From contig NZ_SOAL01000012.1 in NCBI RefSeq assembly GCF_004364775.1, forward strand, positions 1 through 64,000: a stretch of 64,000 nucleotides of DNA, in the 5' to 3' direction. Made by a program: the position numbers and the translations under genes. Numbering within the stretch: position 1 is the first letter of the stretch; each line of letters opens with the position of its first letter. A model generated the notes under the pieces. The model had not been told where the DNA came from and made no database searches. It worked only from the letters and a program-made list of their open reading frames with translations. Of the stretch, positions 32,397 to 42,073 are shown in pieces. The stretch comes from Comamonas sp. JUb58. GTDB taxonomy: Bacteria; Pseudomonadota; Gammaproteobacteria; Burkholderiales; Burkholderiaceae_C.

Positions 32397-32864
32397 ATGT
32401 CCGTACAGCCCCATCTCCATGATCTGGTGCTCAGCCGCCTGATCAACGCCCCCGCCGCCACCCTCTACCGCTGCTGGACCGAACCTGCACTGCTGACCCA
32501 ATGGTTTGTGCCCAAACCCTGGACGATTGCCAGCGCCGACATCGATGTGCGCGTGGGCGGCGGCAGCCAGATCGTCATGTGCGACCCGCAAGGCAATGAA
32601 TACCCCAATGCCGGCGTGTACCTGGAGGTGGTACCTGACCGCAGGCTGGTCTTTACCGATGCCTACACCGCTGGCTGGGTGCCCAGTGCCAAACCCTTCA
32701 TGACGGCCATCATCGACTTTGAGCCCGATGGCGGCCAGACCCGCTACACCGCCACCGTGCGGCACTGGAGCGAAGAGAGCCGGAAGCAGCACGAGGCCAT
32801 GGGCTTCCACACCGGTTGGGGCCTGGCCACCGACCAGCTGGTGGCCTTGGCTGCCACACTGTAG
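32397..32864 (+). CDS. SRPBCC (AHSA1-like) domain protein
   Basis: A 155-residue START/Bet v1-fold protein of the AHSA1 group. Signature pieces are LSRLINAPAATLYRCWTEP, LLTQWFVPKPWTI and the C-terminal KQHEAMGFHTGWGLATDQL. The fold binds hydrophobic ligands, and no ligand is known here. It lies 51 bases after the VOC gene and 68 before the DUF1428 gene, so all three are probably one transcript. Confidence 0.9.
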   Translation: MSVQPHLHDLVLSRLINAPAATLYRCWTEPALLTQWFVPKPWTIASADIDVRVGGGSQIVMCDPQGNEYPNAGVYLEVVPDRRLVFTDAYTAGWVPSAKPFMTAIIDFEPDGGQTRYTATVRHWSEESRKQHEAMGFHTGWGLATDQLVALAATL

Positions 32865-32932
32865 CCACGGCTTGATCGCTGCCATATAGCGCCACATATA
32901 TAACGGCGCCACTGAGCGCCCAGGAGACCAGC

Positions 32933-33295
32933 ATGCCCTATGTCGATGGATTTGTACTGCCAGTGCCCCGCGCCAACCTCGATGCCTACCGCGCCATGGC
33001 CGAGGCGGCCGGCAAGGTCTGGATGGAGCATGGCGCGCTGCAGTACTGGGAATGTGTGGGCGACGATGTGCCCGATGGCGAAGTCACCTCGTTCCCGATG
33101 GCCGTTAAGCTGAAGCCTGACGAAGTCGCCTGCTTCTCCTGGATCGTCTACACCTCGCGGGCCGAGCGCGACCGCATCAATGCCGCCGTGATGGCCGACC
33201 CGCGCCTGGCAGACATGCAACCGGCCAATATGCCTTTTGATGGCAAGCGCATGATCTTTGGCGGCTTTACGCCGGTCGTGCAGCTGGGGACCTGA
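32933..33295 (+). CDS. DUF1428 family protein
   Basis: A 120-residue dimeric ferredoxin-like-fold protein of DUF1428. Typical blocks are YVDGFVLPVPRANLDAYRAM, WMEHGALQYWECVGDDVPDG and MPFDGKRMIFGGF. An AGGAG site (32922-32926) precedes the ATG at 32933. The role is unknown. It is the last gene of the VOC-SRPBCC cluster. Confidence 0.93.
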   Translation: MPYVDGFVLPVPRANLDAYRAMAEAAGKVWMEHGALQYWECVGDDVPDGEVTSFPMAVKLKPDEVACFSWIVYTSRAERDRINAAVMADPRLADMQPANMPFDGKRMIFGGFTPVVQLGT

Positions 33296-33329
33296 TAGCC
33301 CCGGCCAGCCCAAGCCGGGCTGGGCGCCA

Positions 33330-34778
33330 TCAGCCCAACAGCCCGTCCATCTCGACCCGCACCAGAAGCCCTCGCAAAGCCTCACTCTTGCGCAGCTGCA
33401 GCTGGCCGTCGTAGCCTTGCACGATGTGCTGGGCAATCGACAGGCCCAGGCCCGTGCCGGAAACCGTCTCGTCAAAACGCTGGCCCCGCGCGCCGGCCGC
33501 CTGCATTTGCGCGGCAGTCATGCCCGGGCCATCGTCCTCCACCTGCAGCACCAAGCCTTGGGTCGCGCTGCCCTGCAAGGTTAGGCGCACCTGCGAGGCC
33601 GCCCATTTACCGGCGTTGTCCAGCAAATTGCCCAGCAGCTCTTCCAGATCGGCGCGCTCGCCCCGCCACCACAAAGCGCTGCCCTCTTCCACCAGCTGCC
33701 AGTCCAGGTCACTGGCTTGGTGCAGCTGTCGCAGCATTGCCAGCATCTGCAGTGCGCAGGCCCGCACATCGATCGGCAGGCCGGCGCTTGCGCCATGTAC
33801 CAGGGTCGCATCGCTGAAGGTGCGGGCCTGGTAGCGGTCAATCAAACGCGCCATCGCCGTGGTCTGTTGCAGCACCAGATCTGCTGGCACTGCCGCACCG
33901 CTGCCGGCATGGGCCATCAGCAGCGACAGCGGTTTTTTCAGCGCATGGTTCAGGTCGGCCGCGTGCGAGCGTGAGCGTTCCACCACCTGGGTATTGCGCG
34001 CCAGCAAGGCCGCCAGCTCCTGCTGCAAGGGCTGCAGGTCGGCGCCCAGCGGCAGCTGGGCAATCTGCTCGGTGGCGGGCGCGGCGCCTGGCAGCGGCTT
34101 GCCCAGCCCGGCAATCACATCGACCAGGCGCTTGAGCGGCGCCAGGCCCACGCGCAGCTGCAGCCAGACCAGCGCGCCTATCAGCAACAGCAGCACGGCG
34201 CCGGTAATCCAGAGGATCTGGTCAATCCGGCGCAGGCTGGCGAGCAAGGGCTGTGCCGGGCCAAAGACCTGCAGGTACATAGGCGCGGCGCCGGCTGCCA
34301 GCTGCACCGCAAAATGCTGCACAATCAGCGGCTCCTGCTGCGGGCCCAGCGATGTCTGCAGCTGCTCGCTGCCCCAGAGCCCGCCCCGGTGCACCAGCAG
34401 ATCTGGTTGGTCCCACAGCGATCGCGAGCGGGCCAGAACCAGCGGCGCCGCAGCAGTGCGCAATTGTGCAGGCGCCTGGCCCTGCAGCTGCCAGTACCAG
34501 CCCGAGAAAATGGCACTGAACTCATCACTGCCGCCGGCTGCCTCCTGCACCTTGCCATCCGGCATCAGCGCCAGGCGCGCGTTGATGCGCTCGGATTTTT
34601 CTTCCAAGGTACGCGACATGCTGCCCAGCAGGCTGGCATGCACCTCATAGCGCAGCCACCAGCCGCCCAGCACCATCACCAACAAGCTGGGCACGATGAC
34701 CAGGACGGCCATGCGCGCAGCCAGCGACCAGCGCCGCGCAGGCAGGCGCTGGGAGGCAGGGCTGAGGGGCAAAACCAT
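33330..34778 (-). CDS. Sensor histidine kinase (PhoQ/QseC-like)
   Basis: A membrane histidine kinase of 482 residues. Two membrane segments (about 22-42 and 187-207) frame a periplasmic sensor region of about 145 residues. A HAMP-like linker follows. The phosphoacceptor is His278 in SHAADLNHALKKPLSLL. The ATPase domain shows NLLDNAGKWA (N box), VEDDGPGM (G1) and GTGLGLSIA (G2). It lies 23 bases after the response regulator gene and ends the operon PepSY-regulator-kinase. The PepSY proteins next to it suggest that the signal is sensed through PepSY folds in the periplasm, by inference only. Confidence 0.93.
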   Translation of the reverse strand: MVLPLSPASQRLPARRWSLAARMAVLVIVPSLLVMVLGGWWLRYEVHASLLGSMSRTLEEKSERINARLALMPDGKVQEAAGGSDEFSAIFSGWYWQLQGQAPAQLRTAAAPLVLARSRSLWDQPDLLVHRGGLWGSEQLQTSLGPQQEPLIVQHFAVQLAAGAAPMYLQVFGPAQPLLASLRRIDQILWITGAVLLLLIGALVWLQLRVGLAPLKRLVDVIAGLGKPLPGAAPATEQIAQLPLGADLQPLQQELAALLARNTQVVERSRSHAADLNHALKKPLSLLMAHAGSGAAVPADLVLQQTTAMARLIDRYQARTFSDATLVHGASAGLPIDVRACALQMLAMLRQLHQASDLDWQLVEEGSALWWRGERADLEELLGNLLDNAGKWAASQVRLTLQGSATQGLVLQVEDDGPGMTAAQMQAAGARGQRFDETVSGTGLGLSIAQHIVQGYDGQLQLRKSEALRGLLVRVEMDGLLG

Positions 34779-34801
34779 GGCGCTGGGTATCTACAGCAAC
34801 G

Positions 34802-35467
<666 letters not shown>

Positions 35468-35473
35468 TGGCGC

Positions 35474-36214
35474 TCAATCCTCCATTTTTTGCTTGAGCAC
35501 CTGCAGGCTGCGCGCATCCACCTTGAGCTTCAAGGTGTTGCCATTGGCCTGCAGCAACTCGATGTCGTAATAAGAGCCCTGGCGCTCGTCATGCTCCAGT
35601 TCCACTTCCAGCACCTGGCCGGAGAAACGCGGCGCCAGCGCCTGCAGAACCTCGTCCACCCGCTTGAGCGGCGCCGGGTTGCGGGCCTTGGCCTGGGCCG
35701 ATGGCAGCACCTGGCCGGTAGCGGCATCCATCACCAGCTTGCGGTAGCCTTGCTGGTCCGCGCTGAGCTTGATTTCATAGACGCCCCGGCCCTGGCTGTC
35801 GCGCTCAAACTCCACATCGGTGATGCGGCTGCTGTGCTGCTGGGCCAGCTTGGCCAGGTACTGGGCCAGCTCCAGCATGCCCAGCGCCTGTGATCGGTCC
35901 TTGGCCACGCGCTGCACTGTCTGGCCGCTGGCCGCGTCGATCAGCAGCTCCTGCTTGAGGCCCTGGTTGTCCACCAGCTTGATCTCGTAGCGCAGTTCGC
36001 CCTGGGGGCCGCGCTTGGTTTCGACATCCACCACACGGCCGGCCTGGCTGGCCGCAATGTCGCTCAGGATGGCCGACAAGGGCTTGTACTGGCCGGTGGC
36101 CACCGCCGCACGCACGGCATCGTGCTCGGCCGCCTGGCTGGCGCCGCCCAGCAGCAAGCTGCCGGCCAGCGACCAGGCAGCGATGCAAGAAAAGCGGGGT
36201 TGAATTTGCGCCAT
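35474..36214 (-). CDS. PepSY-domain protein, three repeats
   Basis: An exported protein of about 246 residues with a signal peptide (IAAWSLAGSLLLGGASQAA). After cleavage it holds three PepSY-like repeats of about 75 residues; each ends with a conserved phrase: YEIKLVDNQGLKQELLIDAA, YEIKLSADQQGYRKLVMDAA and YYDIELLQANGNTLKLKVDA. A second ATG at 36223 is possible. No clear ribosome site is seen for either. It is the first gene of the PepSY-regulator-kinase operon and is divergent from another PepSY gene across a 141-base control region. Its likely role is as a periplasmic partner or inhibitor of the kinase, by inference. Confidence 0.85.
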   Translation of the reverse strand: MAQIQPRFSCIAAWSLAGSLLLGGASQAAEHDAVRAAVATGQYKPLSAILSDIAASQAGRVVDVETKRGPQGELRYEIKLVDNQGLKQELLIDAASGQTVQRVAKDRSQALGMLELAQYLAKLAQQHSSRITDVEFERDSQGRGVYEIKLSADQQGYRKLVMDAATGQVLPSAQAKARNPAPLKRVDEVLQALAPRFSGQVLEVELEHDERQGSYYDIELLQANGNTLKLKVDARSLQVLKQKMED

Positions 36215-36355
36215 GGCAGGCATTATGACAAGCGCGATTAAACAGACCATGAACGGCCGCTTCACACGGCGTTTAGAGCAGTTTTTCAATACTTCAGTCC
36301 ATGACGAATCAGCCACCTGCTGGTTTGCATGCCACAACATTGAAGGGATTGAACC

Positions 36356-37006
36356 ATGAAGAAGACCACCATCGCATGGATCCTGGGTGCCGCCAGCGTC
36401 GCTGCCAGCCTGCCTTTTGCCGCCCAGGCCTACAACGCCCAGGAAGTGCTCAACAGCATTACCGCCAGCGGCCTGGTTGCCCCGCAAGACCTGGAAAAGC
36501 AATACGGTTACTGGACCGCCAAGGCCACCCAGCAAGACGGCAACCGCGCCTATGTGCTGGTGAACGATGCCGACGGCAGCCTGCTGGCCATTCGCAAGGC
36601 CGAGCTGGGCACTACCTACCCCGGCGCCAGCCAGGTCGCTGCCAAGCTGCAGGCCATGGGTTACGGCCAGATCAAGGAAGTGGAGTTTGACGACGGCTTC
36701 TGGGAAGCCAAGGTGCGCGGCGCCAATGGCGTCAAGCAAAAGCTGGTGCTGCACCCGGTGAGCCTGGATGTACTGTCCCAACCCGGCCAGCCGGCCCCTA
36801 CCCCAGGCGCCGGTGCGGGCAGCGCCATTCTGAGCGCAGCGCAAATCCAGCAGCTGCTGACCCAGGCGGGCTACACCCATATCCATGACCTGGAACTCGA
36901 CGACGGCATCTGGGAAGCCGATGCGATCAATGCCCAGGGCTTCCGCGTGGACCTGAAGATCCACCCCGAAACCGGTGTGGTGCTGCGTGAAAAGCTGGAG
37001 GACTAA
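36356..37006 (+). CDS. PepSY-domain protein, two repeats
   Basis: An exported 216-residue protein. The signal peptide is TTIAWILGAASVAASLPFAA, cleaved before QAYNAQ. Two clear PepSY-type repeats carry DDGFWEAKVRGANGVKQKLV and DDGIWEADAINAQGFRVDLK; a third, degenerate part covers the N-terminus (DLEKQYGYWTAKATQQDG). It is divergent from the three-repeat PepSY operon and likely shares its control region. It ends at a strong terminator. Confidence 0.9.
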   Translation: MKKTTIAWILGAASVAASLPFAAQAYNAQEVLNSITASGLVAPQDLEKQYGYWTAKATQQDGNRAYVLVNDADGSLLAIRKAELGTTYPGASQVAAKLQAMGYGQIKEVEFDDGFWEAKVRGANGVKQKLVLHPVSLDVLSQPGQPAPTPGAGAGSAILSAAQIQQLLTQAGYTHIHDLELDDGIWEADAINAQGFRVDLKIHPETGVVLREKLED

Positions 37007-37026
37007 GTCGCCCCCTGCAAAAGCAA

Positions 37027-37058
37027 AAGGCTGAGCCCGATGGGGTTCAGCCTTTTTT
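37027..37058 (+). terminator. Terminator of the PepSY gene
   Basis: AAGGCTGA ... TCAGCCTT with a 12-base loop and a run of six T, 20 bases after the stop. Confidence 0.92.
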
Positions 37059-37101
37059 CTATGGCGCAGCGCCTGGGACGCTGGCCACTGGGGAGGGGTG
37101 G

Positions 37102-37863
37102 TTAACCGACCTTGGCAGGCGTGCGCTGGCGCAGCGCTTCATACAGGCAAACGCCGCTGGCCACCGACACGTTGAGGCTGGACACGGCCCCCATCATCGG
37201 GATGCCGATCAGCTCATCGCAGGTCTTGCGGGTCAGCTGGCGCATGCCATCACCTTCGGCGCCCAGCACCATGGCCACGGGGCCCTTCAGGTCCACCTGG
37301 TACAAGGTATTGGGGGCGTCGTCGCTGGTGCCAATGATCCAGACATTGCGCTCCTTGAGCTCCTTCAAGGTACGCGCCAGGTTGGTCACCATGAAATACG
37401 GCACCGTCTCGGCGGCGCCACTGGCAACCTTGGCCACCGTGGCGTTGATGCCCACGGCATGGTCCTTGGGCGCAATCACCGCATGGGCGCCGGCACCGTC
37501 GGCCACGCGCAGGCAGGCACCCAGGTTGTGCGGATCGGTCACGCCATCCAACACCAGCAGCAGCGGCGATGTAACGCCGGCTTCTTCCAGGTCGTCCAGC
37601 AGCTCATCCAGGGTGCGGGTGTCCTTGATCTCTTCAACGCGGGCAGCCACGCCTTGGTGGCCGTGCGAGCCGGCCAGCTTGGCGATGCGTGGCGCGTCTG
37701 CTTCAATCAGGCGCACGCCCGCTTCTTTGGCGCGCTCAAGAAACTGGCGCATGCGCGCATCGCGGCGCGTGGTCTCGAAATAGACTTCGATGATTGATTT
37801 GGGCGCAGTCTTCATGCGCACACCAACGGCATGGAAGCCGAACAACACTTTGGGGGATGACAT
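37102..37863 (-). CDS. rlmB: 23S rRNA (guanosine2251-2'-O)-methyltransferase
   Basis: A SPOUT methyltransferase, 253 residues, the family length. The N-terminal L30e-like domain is [20 protein letters not shown]. The SPOUT knot motifs are [20 protein letters not shown] (Asn/Arg), [17 protein letters not shown] turn and the C-terminal [16 protein letters not shown] with the conserved Asn-Ser. It methylates G2251 in the P loop of 23S rRNA. It stands alone on the minus strand next to the PepSY terminator. Confidence 0.95.
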   Translation of the reverse strand: MSSPKVLFGFHAVGVRMKTAPKSIIEVYFETTRRDARMRQFLERAKEAGVRLIEADAPRIAKLAGSHGHQGVAARVEEIKDTRTLDELLDDLEEAGVTSPLLLVLDGVTDPHNLGACLRVADGAGAHAVIAPKDHAVGINATVAKVASGAAETVPYFMVTNLARTLKELKERNVWIIGTSDDAPNTLYQVDLKGPVAMVLGAEGDGMRQLTRKTCDELIGIPMMGAVSSLNVSVASGVCLYEALRQRTPAKVG

Positions 37864-37982
37864 AGGCCAGCATTATCGCTGCTTGCCCATACCCCGGGGG
37901 CGCAGCGACAATCCACCGCAAGGGATCCTCTGCAAAACCCTCGCCAAGCGGGATGGATGCGGATCGGGATGAGACGCAAGGC

Positions 37983-38023
37983 GTCTTTTGCAGTCAATAG
38001 CCGTAGCTATTGACAAGGAAGAC
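37983..38023. repeat. Extragenic palindromic element
   Basis: A perfect GTCAATAGC-CGTA-GCTATTGAC palindrome (37993-38014) is extended by an outer GTCTT/AAGAC pair (37983-37987, 38019-38023). It lies in the 276-base gap between rlmB and the glycerate kinase gene. Elements of this type recur between genes in Comamonadaceae, but the resemblance is from memory. No other copy was noticed in the window. Confidence 0.5.
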
Positions 38024-38139
38024 AACACAGCGGATCGCCCGAGACCGCGTTCAGACCACGGCAGGGAGTTTTACAGAGGGTCCCAAGGGCGACCAGCCGC
38101 GCCTTCGCAAAACGGCTCACTCTGCCATGCTCCCAGCCC

Positions 38140-39564
38140 ATGACCTCTAGCCCCTCCGCTGCCTTTGCAGCCCACCTGATCGATGTGCATGGCAGCGCTG
38201 ATGCCCAGCCCTTGCCCGAGCCCCATTTGCAGCCCTTGCAGTTCCTGCAACACCTGTACCGGGTCGCCGTGCGCGATGCGCTGCCGTTGGAGGGCCTGCG
38301 CAAGCATTTGCCTGCGGTGCCCAAGGGCCGCACCCTGGTGATTGGCGCGGGCAAGGCCGGCGCGGCAATGGCGCAGGCGATGGAGCAGCTCTGGCCCCTG
38401 GATGCGCCGCTATCGGGCCTGGTCGTCACCCGCTATGGGCATATTCCGCCGCGCCCGCTGGGCCTGGCCCAGCGCATCGAGGTGGTGGAAGCCGCCCACC
38501 CCGTGCCCGATGCCGCCGGCCAGCAAGCGGCGGAGCGCATGCTGGCCTTGACCGAGGGGCTGAGCGCCGATGACCTGGTGGTCTGCCTGATCTCGGGCGG
38601 CGGCTCCGCGCTGCTGACCCTGCCGGCCGAGGGCCTCAGCCTGGCCGACAAACAGCGCATCAACCGCGAGCTGCTGGAGAGCGGCGCCCACATTGGCGAG
38701 ATGAACTGCGTGCGCAAGCACCTCTCACGCATCAAGGGCGGGCGCCTGGGCGCTGCCTGCCACCCGGCGCAGGTGGTCAGCCTGCTGATCAGCGATGTGC
38801 CCGGTGATTCGCCGGCCATCATCGCCAGCGGCCCCACGGTGCCCGACCCCAGCAGCTGCGCCGATGCGCTGGCGATTTTGGAGCGCTATGCGATTGCGAT
38901 ACCCGAGCCCGTGCGTGCAGCGCTGCACAGTGGCGCACTGGAAACCCCCAAGCCCGGCGACCCGCGCTTTGCCGACCACCAGGTGCAACTGATCGCCACC
39001 CCGCAGCAGTCCTTGCAGGCAGCGGCCGCTGCCGCGCGCGATGCCGGCATCGCCTGCCATGTGCTCAGCGACGAGATGGAGGGCGAGTCCCGCGAAGTGG
39101 CTAAGGTGCATGCCGCGCTGGCCCGTGCCGTGGCCCTGCATGGCCAGCCTTTTGCCCGGCCCTGCGTGATTCTGTCTGGCGGTGAGACCACGGTGACAGT
39201 GCGCAAACCGGCCGAAGGCGTCGCGCGGGGCCGGGGCGGCCGTGCGGGTGAGTTCTGCCTGGGCCTGGCCCAGGCACTGCAGGCCGTGCCCGGCATATGG
39301 GCGCTGGCTGCCGACACCGATGGTATTGATGGGGTGGAAGACAATGCCGGCGCGGTGGTGACACCGGACACGCTGGCACGGGCCGCTGCGCTGCAGCTCA
39401 AACCCGCCGCCTACCAGGACCGCAATGACAGCTATGGCTTTTTTGGCCCGCTGGGCGATCTGGTGGTGACCGGGCCGACCCACACCAATGTGAATGATTT
39501 TCGGGCGCTGCTGATTCTGCAGCCGATGGATGCGCCCATGAAAAAAGCGGCCAGCTCTCGCTGA
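38140..39564 (+). CDS. Glycerate kinase type-2 family (GckA/TtuD-like)
   Basis: A 474-residue enzyme of the MOFRL family, phosphorylating glycerate (2-kinase); older annotation calls it hydroxypyruvate reductase. Key blocks are TLVIGAGKAGAAMAQAMEQL near residue 65, CLISGGGSALLTLP near residue 150, KHLSRIKGGRLG near 190 and the C-terminal MOFRL end GRGGRAGEFCLGLAQAL / ADTDGIDGVEDNAGAV. Length is at the upper family range. There is no neighbouring glyoxylate pathway gene, so it is probably a stand-alone enzyme of the glycerate or tartrate route. Confidence 0.9.
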   Translation: MTSSPSAAFAAHLIDVHGSADAQPLPEPHLQPLQFLQHLYRVAVRDALPLEGLRKHLPAVPKGRTLVIGAGKAGAAMAQAMEQLWPLDAPLSGLVVTRYGHIPPRPLGLAQRIEVVEAAHPVPDAAGQQAAERMLALTEGLSADDLVVCLISGGGSALLTLPAEGLSLADKQRINRELLESGAHIGEMNCVRKHLSRIKGGRLGAACHPAQVVSLLISDVPGDSPAIIASGPTVPDPSSCADALAILERYAIAIPEPVRAALHSGALETPKPGDPRFADHQVQLIATPQQSLQAAAAAARDAGIACHVLSDEMEGESREVAKVHAALARAVALHGQPFARPCVILSGGETTVTVRKPAEGVARGRGGRAGEFCLGLAQALQAVPGIWALAADTDGIDGVEDNAGAVVTPDTLARAAALQLKPAAYQDRNDSYGFFGPLGDLVVTGPTHTNVNDFRALLILQPMDAPMKKAASSR

Positions 39565-39588
39565 CCGCTTGGTCGTGGCTTGCCGAGA

Positions 39589-40326
39589 TCAGCGGCTGCC
39601 AAAACGGCCACGGCAACCGCGCGTGACCCAGATGCGGCGCGCACGGTCATCATAGCCCCAGGTATAGCCTTCGCGGCAGCTGTCGCTGGACAGTTGCTCC
39701 AGCAGCACCGGGCGGCCCCAGCGCGCATTCCAGTCGCAGCTGTTGTCGCGGCGGTCATCGCTGCTGCAGGTCAGCTCACGGCCCTGGCCATAGCCCGGGT
39801 TGGGCCGGCCACCACCATAGCCGCTGCTGATCGCAAAGTCGGCACGGCAGCCACGGCTGACCCAGACCGAATCACCACCTTGGCCCCAGCTGCGACCCTC
39901 GTCGCAACGCGCATCCGACAGCTGGCGGGCGACCTCGACCCGGGCGCCGCGCGGAATCGCGCATTCACGCATGCGGCCATCATTGCTTTCGCAGCGCACC
40001 AGCTGGTTGCTGCCACCGCCGCCACCACCCCAACCGCCGCCACCGCCTCGGCTATCGGCAAAGCGGGCCCGGCAGCCGTCGGTCACCCAGACCACACCGC
40101 CACCCCGGTGGCCCCAGCTGCGGCCTTCCACACAGGATGCGCTCGACAGGGTCTCGCTCACCACCGGATCGCGGAAGGGCGTGCGGCATTCGCGCGTGCG
40201 TCCGTCCTGGCTCTCACAGGTCACTTCGCCATCGCGCCCATACTGGGCCTGCGCGGCAGGGGCGATGGCTACCAAAGCCAGTGCCAGTGCGCCTAAGGCA
40301 GCGCCGCTCCATGTTGTTTTTGCCAT
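39589..40326 (-). CDS. DUF3011 protein, tandem repeats
   Basis: A 245-residue exported protein. The signal peptide is SGAALGALALALVAIAPAAQ, cut before AQYGRDGE. Three DUF3011-like repeats of about 60 residues follow; each has paired Cys (VTCESQDGRTRECRTPF, VRCESNDGRMRECAIP, LTCSSDDRRDNSCDW), then a GRSWG-type turn and a final GCRA[RD]F. A Gly-rich linker (around residues 93-103) separates repeats 1 and 2. The ATG at 40326 has a GAGGAGAG ribosome site. Role unknown; disulfide-rich repeats suit a periplasmic or surface place. Confidence 0.88.
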   Translation of the reverse strand: MAKTTWSGAALGALALALVAIAPAAQAQYGRDGEVTCESQDGRTRECRTPFRDPVVSETLSSASCVEGRSWGHRGGGVVWVTDGCRARFADSRGGGGGWGGGGGGSNQLVRCESNDGRMRECAIPRGARVEVARQLSDARCDEGRSWGQGGDSVWVSRGCRADFAISSGYGGGRPNPGYGQGRELTCSSDDRRDNSCDWNARWGRPVLLEQLSSDSCREGYTWGYDDRARRIWVTRGCRGRFGSR

Positions 40327-40404
40327 TGCTCTCTCCTCGTTGTCGTCTTCGATGGGGGCCAAGGTTAACCCGAAATCGCCAGCGGTTTTGTAAGCAAAGC
40401 CAGC

Positions 40405-40428
40405 AAAAAAGGCGAGCCGCAGCTCGCC
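40405..40428 (-). terminator. Terminator of the AtoE-type gene
   Basis: GGCGAGC-CGCA-GCTCGCC, followed on the minus strand by six T (A-tract 40405-40410), lies about 30 bases after the stop of the transporter gene. Confidence 0.9.
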
Positions 40429-40459
40429 TTGGTCATGGCCGGTTGCCAACTCACAATGC

Positions 40460-41878
40460 TCAGGGCATCACCGGCGGTATATAGGCCAGGGTCTGGCCCA
40501 GGAACCACAGCAGGAACAGCACCACCGGGATGTGCACCAGCAGCTGCACAAAGGTGAAGCCGATCAGGTCGCGCGCCTTCAGACCCAGCACGCCCAACAG
40601 CGGCAGCATGTAGAAGGGGTTGATCAGATTGGGCAAGGCCTCGGCGGCGTTGTAAATCTGCACGGCCCAACCCAGGTGGTACTGCAGGTCATTGGCCACC
40701 TGCATCACATACGGTGCCTCGATGATCCACTTGCCGCCGCCCGAGGGGATGAAGAAGCCCAGGATCGCCGAGTACACGCCCATCAGCAGCGCATAGGTGT
40801 CATGCGTGGCGATCTGGGTGAAGAAGGTCGAGATGTAGTGCGCAATGGTATGGCCATCCACGCCCTTGACCTCGGTCATGATCGCGGCGATCGAGCCGTA
40901 GAGCGGGAACTGGATCAGCACACCGGTGGTAGTGGGCACAGCGCGTGCCACCGCATCCAGAAAGCTGCGCGGGCGCCAGTGCAGCAAGGCACCGACCATC
41001 AGAAAAATCAGGTTGTAGGTGTTGAGGCCCGAGATCGCCTGGATGGCCGGCTTGCTGGAGAACTCTTCCACCATCCAGCCGACCGCCAGCAGCACCAGAA
41101 AGATGATCAGGATGGGGCTGTGCTCCAGCCATTCGCCCGGGCGTGTCGGCTTGGTCACCGGCTGCGCTTCGGCGCTGATGTCCACCTGGCAGGCAGCCGC
41201 ATCCTTGGCATTGGCAGCGCCAGGGGCCGTCACATAGGCAATCAGCAGCGAGATCAGCACCAGGGCCAGCAGCATCACGCCCGATTGCCAGAGAAAAATC
41301 GTCTCGGTGAATGGGATCACACCGGTGATCGCCAGGATGGACGGCGGCAGGCTGGCCGGGTTGGCCTGCAGCTGCGCAGCCGACGAAGAAATGCCCAGCG
41401 CCCAGACGGCGCCCAGGCCCAGGTAGGCCGCAGCACCGGCGGCACGGTAGTCCATCTTCAGATCGGTACGGCGGGCCAGCGCCTTGACCAGCAGGCCGCC
41501 AAACACCAGGCTCAGGCCCCAGTTGAGTAGCGAGGCCACCATCGAGATCAGTGCCACCCAGGCCACCGCGCTGCGGCCATTGCCCGGCACCTTGGCCAGC
41601 GCCTCAATCAGCCGCGAAGCGGGCTTGGAGCTGGCCACCACATAGCCGCCAATCACCACAAAGGCCATCTGCATCGTGAACGGGATCAAGCTCCAAAAGC
41701 CCTTGCCAAAGGCCTTGCTGGTCTCTTGCACCGGCACACCAATGGCCAGCGCGGCCAGCACCACAATCGCAATCCCCACCACGGCAAACACCCAGGAATC
41801 GGGGAACCACTTCTCGGCCCAAGCCGCACACCGCATCGCAAACCGCGCCGAGCGGCTCTCTTCCAATTGCACCGACAT
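40460..41878 (-). CDS. atoE: Short-chain fatty acid transporter (AtoE family)
   Basis: A 472-residue inner-membrane transporter with at least ten hydrophobic segments. It matches the AtoE/ScoA-type family, giving short-chain fatty acid (for example butyrate) uptake. Visible features are WVFAVVGIAIVVLAALAIGV, NWGLSLVFGGLLVKALARR, LGISSSAAQLQANPASLP and the C-terminal FIPSGGGKWIIEAPYVM, which is strongly conserved. The ATG at 41878 follows AAAGGTGAC. No CoA transferase or thiolase is next to it. Confidence 0.9.
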   Translation of the reverse strand: MSVQLEESRSARFAMRCAAWAEKWFPDSWVFAVVGIAIVVLAALAIGVPVQETSKAFGKGFWSLIPFTMQMAFVVIGGYVVASSKPASRLIEALAKVPGNGRSAVAWVALISMVASLLNWGLSLVFGGLLVKALARRTDLKMDYRAAGAAAYLGLGAVWALGISSSAAQLQANPASLPPSILAITGVIPFTETIFLWQSGVMLLALVLISLLIAYVTAPGAANAKDAAACQVDISAEAQPVTKPTRPGEWLEHSPILIIFLVLLAVGWMVEEFSSKPAIQAISGLNTYNLIFLMVGALLHWRPRSFLDAVARAVPTTTGVLIQFPLYGSIAAIMTEVKGVDGHTIAHYISTFFTQIATHDTYALLMGVYSAILGFFIPSGGGKWIIEAPYVMQVANDLQYHLGWAVQIYNAAEALPNLINPFYMLPLLGVLGLKARDLIGFTFVQLLVHIPVVLFLLWFLGQTLAYIPPVMP

Positions 41879-42013
41879 AGTCACCTTTCTGTCTCGCGTT
41901 AATTTCAAAGCGCGGCGATCTTCTCATGCGGGCAGGTCAATTTCGTTAAGTGCGACTACGTACCGCCATGCGAAATGGTCAGAATGGCGAAGCGATGGCT
42001 GCCGTGCGGACGC

Positions 42014-42040
42014 AAAAAAGCCCCCTGCATGGCAGGAGGC
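42014..42040 (-). terminator. Terminator of alaS
   Basis: A GCC-C-CCTGC / GCAGG-A-GGC stem with one mismatch, followed on the minus strand by six T, lies about 35 bases after the alaS stop. Confidence 0.88.
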
Positions 42041-42073
42041 TCGTTGGGGATGGCGAAGCGGCTTAAACCGCTG

